Part shown: one piece after another, positions 51,819 through 60,445 of the stretch
Numbering within the stretch: position 1 is the first letter of the stretch
Layout of the letters: every line of letters begins with the position of its first letter
NCBI GenBank assembly: GCA_016934955.1
Contig: JAFGRY010000021.1
Span: 47,049 to 111,048 of the forward strand
DNA from: a bacterium
GTDB lineage: Bacteria > Zhuqueibacterota > QNDG01 > JAGLOF01
DNA: 64,000 bases
Direction of reading: 5' to 3'
Translations under genes and position numbers: made by a program
The notes under the pieces: generated by a model
Databases searched by the model: none
Seen by the model: only the letters and a program-made list of their open reading frames with translations
What the model was told of the DNA's origin: nothing

Positions 51819-53933
51819 ATGAATCTTAAAAGACAGGCTGCTCTTGCAGCGGCTCTGCTCCTGCTTGGCGTCAGCACAGCGCTGTGCCAGGAAGCCGGAA
51901 GTCTCTTTGAGAAGGCGCTTTTTTATGAAGAATCGAGCGGTGAACTGCTGCAGGCGATCACTCTGTATGACAGGATAGTAAAAGAGTTCAGACATGACCG
52001 GGAGATCGCGGCAAAGGCTCAGCTCCATATCGGCATTTGCTACGAGAAACTCGGGAAGACCGAAGCCGTCAAGGCGTACGAAACGGTCATCGATCAGTTC
52101 CCGGGCGAGGCAGGTGTTGTCTCGGAAGCCCGGAACCGTCTGGCGGAGCTGAAAAAGGAAAAACCGACTGGTCTCGTCATGACCCGGCTGCATCAGCCCG
52201 GCGTGACGCACTTTGAAGGCCCGTCACTGTCTCCTGACGGAAAAATGCTTGCAGGCGTGGTAATCGACAGGGGACAGAACCTGACCGTCATGGATCTGGA
52301 ATCAGGAAGCATTACACCGTTGACCCACTACGATTGGGAAGATGATTCGCGGTGGGCCTGGATTCCCATCTGGTCCCCCGACGGGACACAGCTTGTGTAT
52401 CAGGATGTGCCTGTGAACGAGAAGGTCGCCTATGAACTGCACATCCGGGATCTCCAGGGGAAGGAGCGCACCCTGATAACGAATCACGGCGGAGGAATCG
52501 TCGCCTGCGACTGGCTGCCGGACGGGGAGACGATTCTTGTCGCCAGGGGGGATGCCGGGCGGGGCACGTCTCTGGGATTGGTCTCAGCGCGAACGGGGAC
52601 GTTCCGCGAGCTCTGCCCTCTGCGGAAAACATACAGCACTGCAGGCGATATGCCGTCACAGCTTATTTCTGCATCAGCAGATGCGTCACCGGACGGGCGG
52701 TGGATCGTTTTTGCCGACGGTTCAGACGAGAGCGCCGGTGATATTTACCTGATCCCCGCTGAAGGGGGACAGCGGATGACGTTGATCGATCACCCAGCCG
52801 ATGACACTGAACCCCGCTGGTCGCCCGATGGACAGTATGTCATCTACATCAGCAATCGCCACGGCGGCAAGGCGCTGTGGGGAATCGCTGTCGGCAGAGA
52901 CGGAAAACCCGATGGGGTGCCGTTCATGATCAAGGAGGGGATGGAGAATACCCATCTGTCCTCATGGACGAACGCCGGTCTGCTTACGACTTCGATCATC
53001 GTCATGCTTGAGATCAATGTGGTTGAGATCGATCCCCTGACCATGGAACTGAAGACGCCCCCGCGGACTATAGAATTCTCTCCCCACTATTTGCATACAG
53101 GACCACGCTGGTCTCCCGATGGACAGTATCTCAGCGCGGTCAGCTACCGGAACCTCGACGGGGACGGTTCAGAAGTCTTTCTCTCAATTATACCGGCAGG
53201 GGGAGGAGACGTTCGCCAGTATACAATTGAAGCACCTGTTGACGCATTCGGAGGTTCCGGTCTTTGGCTGCCGGAAGGCGCCACCCAGGGCTATATCATT
53301 TATGATAAAGATAAAAATACCTGTTTCGGAACGCTTGACATGAAGACCGGTGTTTGGGAATCAAAGATGATCCCCACCGCTGAAGGATTCTCCGGTTTCA
53401 TGAGCATGACGTGGAGTGCGGGAGGGAAGGGTTTCTATTTCCTGCCTATTGGCGGGAATGGAAACGGTCAGAGACTGCTGTGGCAGGAGATCGAGACCGG
53501 AAACCAGCGGACGGTCTATCGAACTGAACCGGGTGGGAGCCTGGGCAGGAATCTGCGAGCGTCCAATGATCTGAAAAAACTTGCGGTGAGCACGATCGAG
53601 GGGAACATCCTGATTATCGACACCGAAACCGGGGAAGCCCGGAACATCGATAGTGAAGGGATCCCCGACCTCTTCACCCCTTCCTGGGCGCCGGACGGGA
53701 CTGCTCTTGTCGCGAAGGACAGTCCCGGGCCGGCATCTACCGCCGCAACCGAACTGTATTGTATCTCCCTGACGGACGGCAGTTACAAGAGTATGAACAT
53801 ACGCTCCTGTCTGCCCCCCAAGGCCCGGATTATTACGACCCCCGACTGGTCCCCGGACGGAAGATATATCGTTTTTGACCTGAGAACCTGGAATGTGGAA
53901 ACCAGTATTCTCAGGAACGTGGTCGCCCGGTGA
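51819..53933 (+). CDS. Secreted TPR plus TolB-like (PD40) beta-propeller protein
   Basis: The 704-residue protein has a signal peptide (ALAAALLLLGVSTALC), TPR-like helices at residues about 25-125 (LLQAITLYDRIVKEF, AKAQLHIGICYEKLGKTEAVKAYETVI) and then at least eight PD40/TolB-type blades (LSPDGKML, WSPDGTQLVY, DASPDGRWIVFA, WSPDGQYVIYIS, WSPDGQYLSAVS, WAPDGTALV and DWSPDGRYIVFD). No catalytic domain follows. It resembles proteins that bind envelope partners via both parts. GGGAGGTG precedes the start. The next gene encodes a clear paralogue, and a kinase/regulator pair is immediately upstream. Confidence 0.88.
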   Translation: MNLKRQAALAAALLLLGVSTALCQEAGSLFEKALFYEESSGELLQAITLYDRIVKEFRHDREIAAKAQLHIGICYEKLGKTEAVKAYETVIDQFPGEAGVVSEARNRLAELKKEKPTGLVMTRLHQPGVTHFEGPSLSPDGKMLAGVVIDRGQNLTVMDLESGSITPLTHYDWEDDSRWAWIPIWSPDGTQLVYQDVPVNEKVAYELHIRDLQGKERTLITNHGGGIVACDWLPDGETILVARGDAGRGTSLGLVSARTGTFRELCPLRKTYSTAGDMPSQLISASADASPDGRWIVFADGSDESAGDIYLIPAEGGQRMTLIDHPADDTEPRWSPDGQYVIYISNRHGGKALWGIAVGRDGKPDGVPFMIKEGMENTHLSSWTNAGLLTTSIIVMLEINVVEIDPLTMELKTPPRTIEFSPHYLHTGPRWSPDGQYLSAVSYRNLDGDGSEVFLSIIPAGGGDVRQYTIEAPVDAFGGSGLWLPEGATQGYIIYDKDKNTCFGTLDMKTGVWESKMIPTAEGFSGFMSMTWSAGGKGFYFLPIGGNGNGQRLLWQEIETGNQRTVYRTEPGGSLGRNLRASNDLKKLAVSTIEGNILIIDTETGEARNIDSEGIPDLFTPSWAPDGTALVAKDSPGPASTAATELYCISLTDGSYKSMNIRSCLPPKARIITTPDWSPDGRYIVFDLRTWNVETSILRNVVAR

Positions 53934-54056
53934 TCATGGCGCGGGCGTGTTCCAAAGGGGAAAACACACGCAGGGCCGTGACCGGTTGCCGGGTAGTCAG
54001 GCCGGCATACCAGGGTTACATGTACACACAGAATTCATCAACCCAGGAGTGAGCCT

Positions 54057-56150
54057 ATGCAGCAAGCGATCATGAGTCTGCCCCGGATCGTGTTCGTCAT
54101 CATGGTGTTCATAGCCGGATCCGCCGCCTCTCAGGAGGCGGGACGGGTATTCGAAAAAGCGCTGTTCCTGGAGGAGTCCAGCGGGGATATCCTGCAGGCA
54201 ATCGCGCTGTATGACAGGATCGTGAGAGAATTCAGCAGTGAACCGGGAGTCGCGGCCAAGGCTCAGCTTCACATCGGCATCTGCTATGAAAAAATGGGGA
54301 AGTCGGAGGCGGTGAAGGCATACGAGACGGTGATAACTCGTTTTCCCGGGGAAATCGCCGCGGTGGCCGCGGCACGCAGCCGGCTTGCCGAACTGCAAAA
54401 AGCGCCGGCGGCGGGGCTGTCGGTACGCCGGCTGAGCGGATGGGACACGGGCGGTGTCTTTGTTCAGCCGGTTTCCCTCACGGCGGACGACGGCATCATG
54501 GTCGGTGTAGAGTTTATCAAAGGACAGAATATTGTTCTATACGATATGAACTCCCGGGAACTCCGGTACATTACGGACTACCGCTGGAACAGAGAAGGAT
54601 ACCGCTACGCCTACAATCCGGTTCTCTCCCCGGACGGCGGCCGGATCGTGTACTGGACGGATACCACTGATGGAACGAGCCCCGCACGATATACGCTTGC
54701 CCTGACAACGCTTAATGACGGGCGGACACGCATCCTGGCCTCGGATGATTCGATCTCCTACATTCCCGAAGCCTGGCTGCCGGATGGAAGCGCCATCCTG
54801 ATGATCCGTGTCAGCCCGGCCGGTGCGTACCTGGGATTGTTCGACCCGCAGCAGAGGACGTACCGTATTCTCGTTCCGTTGCGGTCACGCTCGGTCCAGG
54901 CCGGCAGGCACGACAACCTCTCCAGTGTCTCCCCTGACGGACGGTTCGTGCTCTATTGCGACAGTGCTCCTGATAAGGAGGACAATGACATCTACATAAT
55001 CAGCACCGGCGGGGACACGGCCAGGCCGTTCATCAGGCATCCGGCCGCTAAACGATACCCGAGGTGGTCCCCGGACGGACGGTATATGGTATTCGAGAGT
55101 ATGCGACATGGCAGCTGGGCCCTGTGGGGAGTTCCTGTAGAAAACGACGAAGCACAAGGGGAACCGGTGCTGATTCAGAACGGAATGGAAAAGGCCTCTC
55201 TGCTCAACTGGACTGCCGGAGGCCTGTCGGCCTGGAATATCTACGAAATGAACGACATATACCTTGCATCCGTCGATCCCGTTGATGGAGGCCTGGAGTC
55301 TCCCCCCAAGCTTCTGGAATACACCAGGACCGGTGCCAATATCGCCCCCTGCTGGTCCCCGGACGGAACATCGCTGGCATTTCTCAGCGGCGATTACAAG
55401 ACGCTCAGCGCGGAACGCGATATCATCATCATCCAGGGCGACAGTACCCGGAAGTTTCCGGTTCCGGCCGGTTTCGGATCGGGCATACCGAAATGGTCCC
55501 CTGACGGAGAGTCAGTGGGATTGCTGACGGCTGATCAGGAGAATGCAAGAGTATTACTCCGCCTGTTCCCCCGAACCGGAACCTGGAAGACAATTTCCGT
55601 GCCTCTGGAAGTGATGTTGAGGTTCGACTGGAATACCGACGGTTCCATTCTGCTGTGCAGAAACGGCTCCGCCTCGATGGGCGGCGGCATCATCGAGTAC
55701 GACCTTGATACCGGGACGAACCGGTATGTCTACCGTCCCGAGGACACAATGAATGTGATGGTCTTCAGATCGCTTGATGTCTCCCCCGATCTGAAGAAGG
55801 CGCTGTTTCTGTTCCCCAACACCGATCTGAACATGGAAGTGAGGATATTGGATCTTACCACGGGTGAGGACAGCACCGTCGGTACGGAAATGGGGTACAT
55901 GTGCTGGTCCCCTGACGGGGAACGGGTGCTTTTCGATCATGCGTTCGATTCCAGAAGTCCCGGAAAATCGCTGTATATCCGTTCGCTGACTGATGGAAGG
56001 ACGATTGAGATCGGGTTCGCGGATACGCTTCCGGTGCGCAGTTCCGTCATCGCTCCGGACTGGTCGCCCGATGGCCGCAGGATAGCTTTCATTCTGCGGG
56101 AAACCGTTTCCGAAATTCTCCTTATGCAGCATGTGATACCAACCCAATGA
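54057..56150 (+). CDS. Secreted TPR plus PD40 propeller protein, paralogue of the preceding gene
   Basis: The 697-residue protein has a signal peptide ending near QEAG and the same layout as its neighbour: TPR-like region QAIALYDRIVREF, KAQLHIGICYEKMGKSEAVKAYETVI (residues about 50-100) followed by PD40 blades (LSPDGGRIVYW, VSPDGRFVLY, WSPDGRYMVFES, WSPDGTSLAFLS, WSPDGESVGLLT and DWSPDGRRIAFIL). The N-terminal 100 residues are nearly identical in pattern to the paralogue; the propellers are more diverged. AGGAG precedes the start. There is no enzyme domain. A tandem duplication is the simplest origin. Confidence 0.88.
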   Translation: MQQAIMSLPRIVFVIMVFIAGSAASQEAGRVFEKALFLEESSGDILQAIALYDRIVREFSSEPGVAAKAQLHIGICYEKMGKSEAVKAYETVITRFPGEIAAVAAARSRLAELQKAPAAGLSVRRLSGWDTGGVFVQPVSLTADDGIMVGVEFIKGQNIVLYDMNSRELRYITDYRWNREGYRYAYNPVLSPDGGRIVYWTDTTDGTSPARYTLALTTLNDGRTRILASDDSISYIPEAWLPDGSAILMIRVSPAGAYLGLFDPQQRTYRILVPLRSRSVQAGRHDNLSSVSPDGRFVLYCDSAPDKEDNDIYIISTGGDTARPFIRHPAAKRYPRWSPDGRYMVFESMRHGSWALWGVPVENDEAQGEPVLIQNGMEKASLLNWTAGGLSAWNIYEMNDIYLASVDPVDGGLESPPKLLEYTRTGANIAPCWSPDGTSLAFLSGDYKTLSAERDIIIIQGDSTRKFPVPAGFGSGIPKWSPDGESVGLLTADQENARVLLRLFPRTGTWKTISVPLEVMLRFDWNTDGSILLCRNGSASMGGGIIEYDLDTGTNRYVYRPEDTMNVMVFRSLDVSPDLKKALFLFPNTDLNMEVRILDLTTGEDSTVGTEMGYMCWSPDGERVLFDHAFDSRSPGKSLYIRSLTDGRTIEIGFADTLPVRSSVIAPDWSPDGRRIAFILRETVSEILLMQHVIPTQ

Positions 56151-56619
56151 ATACCCGTCCCGGCGGGCCGGCATCGTTCACAGTGCCGGTCCGCCGCAGC
56201 TATTACGTGCCGGTAACGGACCGGCTGCCGGCCAATCATCCTCCAGTGCATTTACAGAATACTCCGCCGGATACGTACGCCTCCATGTGTTCCACCCACC
56301 ACCGGGAATTCCCCTTCCTTATCAGTGTCAACGTAAAAATCATTCGCTGCACGCATACACATGGAGATAGTCGTCTCATGCACACCTCCACACGTTTTAT
56401 GAAAACTCTCCACACTTCCTGAACACTGGGAACCTCCTCCCGGTGTATATTGCAAACGTTCTCATGTATTGAATCCGTCGATAATCATTGCTCGTCTGAC
56501 TGCCTGTCTGCAGAAAGAAACCGATATCAGGATCGGAACATGCCGGCCCGTTTGGGTGATAATGAGTAACACGGTACTGTTTAATACACTGACAATTTTC
56601 ACTCGTTGAGGAGGATGCC
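56151..56619. other. Intergenic stretch with a hairpin and otherwise nothing clear
   Basis: These 469 bases hold a strong imperfect hairpin (56162-56195, arms GGCGGGCCGGCAT / GTGCCGGTCCGCC) just after the TPR-PD40 gene, possibly a terminator but without a T tract. No reading frame here has a convincing ribosome binding site. The last 60 bases are AT-rich and end in GAGGAGG, belonging to the next gene. Confidence 0.55.
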
Positions 56620-58341
56620 ATGAAAAAAAGTACTATTGCGGCACTGGTTGTTTTCTGTTTGATCGCGGCTGTGATGTATGCACAAGATCTTACCGTGAGC
56701 GTTCGACCCGCCACTATCACTATGGAGGAAGCGGAAACCTGCACACTCGACGTCTATATCGCGAATGTGTCGGGACTTGGATCTTTTGAATTTACTCTCT
56801 CATTCGATACGGATATCATCCATGCCGATGCCTCTCTGCCCGGAGATTTTCTCGGAAGCACGGGAAGGACGGTGTTGCCGCTGTCACCGGTAATTGATAA
56901 TGCCTCCAATCCCGGTTCGGTCAGGCACGGTGCGGCTTCTCTGGGATCATCGCCCGCGGGACCTTCCGGATCCGGCATCCTTGCCAGGATCGTCTTTACG
57001 GCTCAGAGTAATGGATCTGCAGCTGTCCACTTTACCAGCGCCCAGATCACCGATATTGCGGGTGCAGCCATCACCATCGATCAGGTAGACGACGGCCGAA
57101 TCGATATCGGCGGCAACTCACTTACCGGCTGGAACGGGCAGCAGTCGGGAACGGACAAGATATTAAACTGTGTCCATGCAGTCAGTGATGAGAACGTCTG
57201 GATAGTGGGCCAGAACATTATCCTTAAAACAATCGACGGCGGCGGTTCCTGGAGCGATGTCACCAGCGGGCTCGGTGCGGTCTCATTTATATGTCTTTGG
57301 GCGGTCGATCAGAACAAGGCATTCGCCTCCGGGTTCCCATCAGGGGCGACCCATTCTACGCTCTACCGGACGACGGACGGCGGCGGTTCCTGGGCGGCCG
57401 TCTGTGCGGAGGAAGGAATCTGGCAGAATTTTGTTTTCATGAGAACGAATACGACCGGCTACCTTCTCGGCGATGCCGTCGGCAACACCTGGGTATTCAT
57501 GAAGACGACCAACGGCGGCGCCAGCTGGAGTACCGTGGCGACGTCCCCGGCAAGTAATCAGTCAGGAGAGTATACACACGGCAGGATCGCCTACTGGTGG
57601 GACGGCGACATGAAAATCAAATTCGTTTCTGCGGCGGGCTGGTGTTATTCCAGCAATGATCTGGGGGCGACCTGGACGAGTACGGCGGTACTTGAACAGC
57701 CTGTTCTGAGTTCGCTTTCCTTCAATGCCACCGGAAGCGTCGGGCTGGTCGGCATGGGCACCCTGGGGCGAATAGCCCGTTCAGAAGATGGTGGAGGCAG
57801 CTGGTATGATATTACACCGCCGGCGGGCGGAACAATCAGAAATATTCATTATGAGCATGGCAGATTCTGGATATTGATCGACACTGAGATGTATTCGTCT
57901 GAAGACAACGGAGACAGCTGGACGCTGGAAACGACCGCGGCGGGAAATCTGCGCAACGTCGATTTCGCCCCGGGAACAGGTGAGGTGTGCGGCTGGGCAG
58001 TCGGGAACAGCGGGCTGATCCTCTCATGCACGACCACGGATGTTGATTGGAAAACAAGCGATGGACCCGTGTTTCCGGAGGACTGCCTGCTCAGCCAGAA
58101 TTATCCAAATCCATTCAATCCAAACACGACCATTACCTACCGGGTACCCGAGATGTCACGAGTGATCCTTGGCGTGTATGACATCCTCGGTCATCATCTC
58201 GAGACCCTGGTCGATGAAATCGCCCCTTCGGGACGGTATACCGTTGAATGGACTGCGGCGGGGTACAAGAGCGGCATGTATCTCTGCCGCCTGGAGACCG
58301 GGGGTAAATCAGAACTGATCAAACTGCTGCTTATGAAATAA
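56620..58341 (+). CDS. Secreted cohesin-like/BNR-repeat protein with T9SS-type C-terminal domain
   Basis: The 573-residue protein has a signal peptide (residues 1-22) and a cohesin-like domain (about 23-165: VSVRPATITMEEAETCTLDVYI, GLGSFEFTLSFDTDIIHA, ILARIVFTAQ, and a closing DDGRIDI strand). A BNR/Ycf48-like propeller follows (about 175-460: ILKTIDGGGSWSDV, LYRTTDGGGSWAAV, FMKTTNGGASWSTV, IARSEDGGGSWYDI, MYSSEDNGDSWTLE). The C-terminal 85 residues (LSQNYPNPFNPNTTITYRVP ... GMYLCRLETGG) form a FlgD-like domain used as a type IX secretion signal in FCB bacteria. GAGGAGG precedes the start. Two following genes end in dockerin-like modules. Confidence 0.88.
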   Translation: MKKSTIAALVVFCLIAAVMYAQDLTVSVRPATITMEEAETCTLDVYIANVSGLGSFEFTLSFDTDIIHADASLPGDFLGSTGRTVLPLSPVIDNASNPGSVRHGAASLGSSPAGPSGSGILARIVFTAQSNGSAAVHFTSAQITDIAGAAITIDQVDDGRIDIGGNSLTGWNGQQSGTDKILNCVHAVSDENVWIVGQNIILKTIDGGGSWSDVTSGLGAVSFICLWAVDQNKAFASGFPSGATHSTLYRTTDGGGSWAAVCAEEGIWQNFVFMRTNTTGYLLGDAVGNTWVFMKTTNGGASWSTVATSPASNQSGEYTHGRIAYWWDGDMKIKFVSAAGWCYSSNDLGATWTSTAVLEQPVLSSLSFNATGSVGLVGMGTLGRIARSEDGGGSWYDITPPAGGTIRNIHYEHGRFWILIDTEMYSSEDNGDSWTLETTAAGNLRNVDFAPGTGEVCGWAVGNSGLILSCTTTDVDWKTSDGPVFPEDCLLSQNYPNPFNPNTTITYRVPEMSRVILGVYDILGHHLETLVDEIAPSGRYTVEWTAAGYKSGMYLCRLETGGKSELIKLLLMK

Positions 58342-58487
58342 GGGACGGCCGGTCTTCCATGTCATCCCTGTCTCTGCAGAATTGAGGTAATGATCTTCGC
58401 CGCCGGTTCCTTTTGTCGGAAGATGATCGGGCGAGCAGAGGGAACAGGCGGCGGGAGCCTCCGTGAGAATATGATGAAGAGGAGTAC

Positions 58488-60332
58488 ATGATGAATACAC
58501 CAACTGCATACCTGCTGATCTGTTCCCTGGGGTGGAGCTGTGTATCCGTCCTGGCCGAGCCTTTCGGGACGGCCCTGACGAAAGTCAGGATTGAAAACGG
58601 ATCCATCATCACTGCTGTTCCTGTTAATGGTCCGGTCTGCGGGGATGGATTGAAAGATACCGGATCCATGCGGCACATGGGTCCCGGAGAGGAGACTTCT
58701 CCCTTTCCTCCGATGCCGCCCGACCTGACCGGATCCGTCACCGTTAGCGACGGCACCGGTCCGGATATTACATTCAGCTACACAATTACCAATTCGGGTG
58801 ATATGGGCGCGTCGAATTTTCATGTGTACATTGTGCTTTCGCTCAACACAACGATAAACAGCAGCGATATCCTGGTCGGGGATTATGTCCACAGCATCTC
58901 GGGATCGCATACCACTACCTATTCCTCCATTACAGAGAATGTGGCGGATGTGACTCCCGGAACATACTATCTGGGAATCATAGTGGATGCCACGGGTGTG
59001 ATCACCGAGAGCAATGAGAGCAACAACACCGGCTACGACAGCTCGCCCCAGGTAACGGTTTCCGCCTGGTGCGACCTCTGTGGATCGGTCAGCGTTCTGG
59101 ACGGGACGGCGCCGGATATCTCTTACCAATTCAGTCTCACCAACGTCGGAAATGTCGTGGCTGCCGATTTCCATATCCAGGTTTATCTTTCCAAAGATGC
59201 AACCATATCCCCATCCGCTGACATTCTCATTGGTGATCATACAAGAACACTTGCGGCCAACAGCACCTATACTTCAGGAGTGCTCACAAAACATCTTCCC
59301 GATCTCGATCCTGTGACCTATTATCTCGGCATCTATGTTGATGCAACACATGCGATATCCGAGACGGATGAGAACAACAATACCGCATACGACAATTCGC
59401 CTCTGATCGACATGAGCGGATTTCCGGATCTGGTTGGCACCGTCGAGGTTGTATCCACGTCCGATCCTGCGGCGTTCACCTACAGCTACACCCTGGTGAA
59501 CAGAGGAGGGGTGAATGCCAATGATGTCACCGTGTACATTGTGCTGTCACCGGATGAGACCATCCAGACGACGGACAACCTGATTGTCAGCCGCCATTTC
59601 AACCAGCTGATGCCGATGAATCTGTACAGCTCCGGCAATGTGCAGGCGAATATCACAGCGATGTCAGCCGGAACCTATTATCTCGGGCTTTATGCCGATG
59701 CCACTCATAGTGTGAGCGAAAGCAATGAGGCCAATAACACGGCTATCGATACAAAACCGCAGGTTACTGTCGAAGCGCTGCCGGATCTCCTGGTACAGTC
59801 TCTCGACGTTACCGACGGTATCGGCGAAGACATCAGTTATCAATGCAGTATAAAAAACGCGGGCAACACGAACGCCGGCAAATTCACGGTTACATTCTAT
59901 CTGTCCCCGGATACACAGATAAACAGTTCTGATTATCAGATCGATACATGGTCCGTCGGGATTATCATGGCTTCAGGTTCCACACAATCATCCGGGACCA
60001 GAACGACCACGGTCACCGGCGTTCCGGCGGGTACGTATTATCTTGGGGCAGTGGCCGATGAGGCCGATGAGGTGCCGGAAAGCGTTTCAAGCAATAACAG
60101 CCGGTACGATGATGCACCGCTGGTTACCATTTCAGAAAGCACGGAGCGTTTCTGGGCCGACCTGGACGGGGACGGCGATGTGGACATCGCCGACGTGCAG
60201 ATGGTTGCGGGCCGCTGGGGATGCTGCACGGGTGACGGGAACTACCTTGCGATCTGTGATGTTGACGGGGACGGTGATATCGACGTCGTGGACGTGCAGA
60301 TGGTGGCGGGCATGTGGGGAACGGTAGTGTAA
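58488..60332 (+). CDS. Secreted CARDB-repeat protein with C-terminal dockerin-like module
   Basis: The 614-residue protein has a signal peptide and four CARDB (adhesion) domains, each opening with PDLxGSV or similar and holding TYYLGI...DAT near its end (starting near residues 83, 200, 315 and 430). Residues about 553-614 form a dockerin-like pair: two calcium loops DLDGDGDVDIADV and DVDGDGDIDVVDV, each with QMVAG after it. Dockerins bind cohesins; a cohesin-like domain is encoded in the gene just upstream. No catalytic domain is present. GAGGAG precedes tandem ATGs (58488, 58491). Confidence 0.88.
   Translation: MMNTPTAYLLICSLGWSCVSVLAEPFGTALTKVRIENGSIITAVPVNGPVCGDGLKDTGSMRHMGPGEETSPFPPMPPDLTGSVTVSDGTGPDITFSYTITNSGDMGASNFHVYIVLSLNTTINSSDILVGDYVHSISGSHTTTYSSITENVADVTPGTYYLGIIVDATGVITESNESNNTGYDSSPQVTVSAWCDLCGSVSVLDGTAPDISYQFSLTNVGNVVAADFHIQVYLSKDATISPSADILIGDHTRTLAANSTYTSGVLTKHLPDLDPVTYYLGIYVDATHAISETDENNNTAYDNSPLIDMSGFPDLVGTVEVVSTSDPAAFTYSYTLVNRGGVNANDVTVYIVLSPDETIQTTDNLIVSRHFNQLMPMNLYSSGNVQANITAMSAGTYYLGLYADATHSVSESNEANNTAIDTKPQVTVEALPDLLVQSLDVTDGIGEDISYQCSIKNAGNTNAGKFTVTFYLSPDTQINSSDYQIDTWSVGIIMASGSTQSSGTRTTTVTGVPAGTYYLGAVADEADEVPESVSSNNSRYDDAPLVTISESTERFWADLDGDGDVDIADVQMVAGRWGCCTGDGNYLAICDVDGDGDIDVVDVQMVAGMWGTVV
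60138..60322 (+). repeat. Dockerin-encoding DNA repeat, copy 1
   Basis: The 185 bases encoding the dockerin-like end match 62831-63015 at roughly nine bases in ten by my own count, with no length difference. Most differences are third-codon changes. The region upstream of it is much more diverged. Confidence 0.85.
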
Positions 60333-60445
60333 TTACCCGGCGGATCCTGTCTACCGGTCTCCTCTCCTTCAGCCGTGCAGCAACGGAGGATCAGTCTGGC
60401 GGGGGCGGCCATATTAAGCGGTCACGAACAGCAGGAAGGAGAAGC

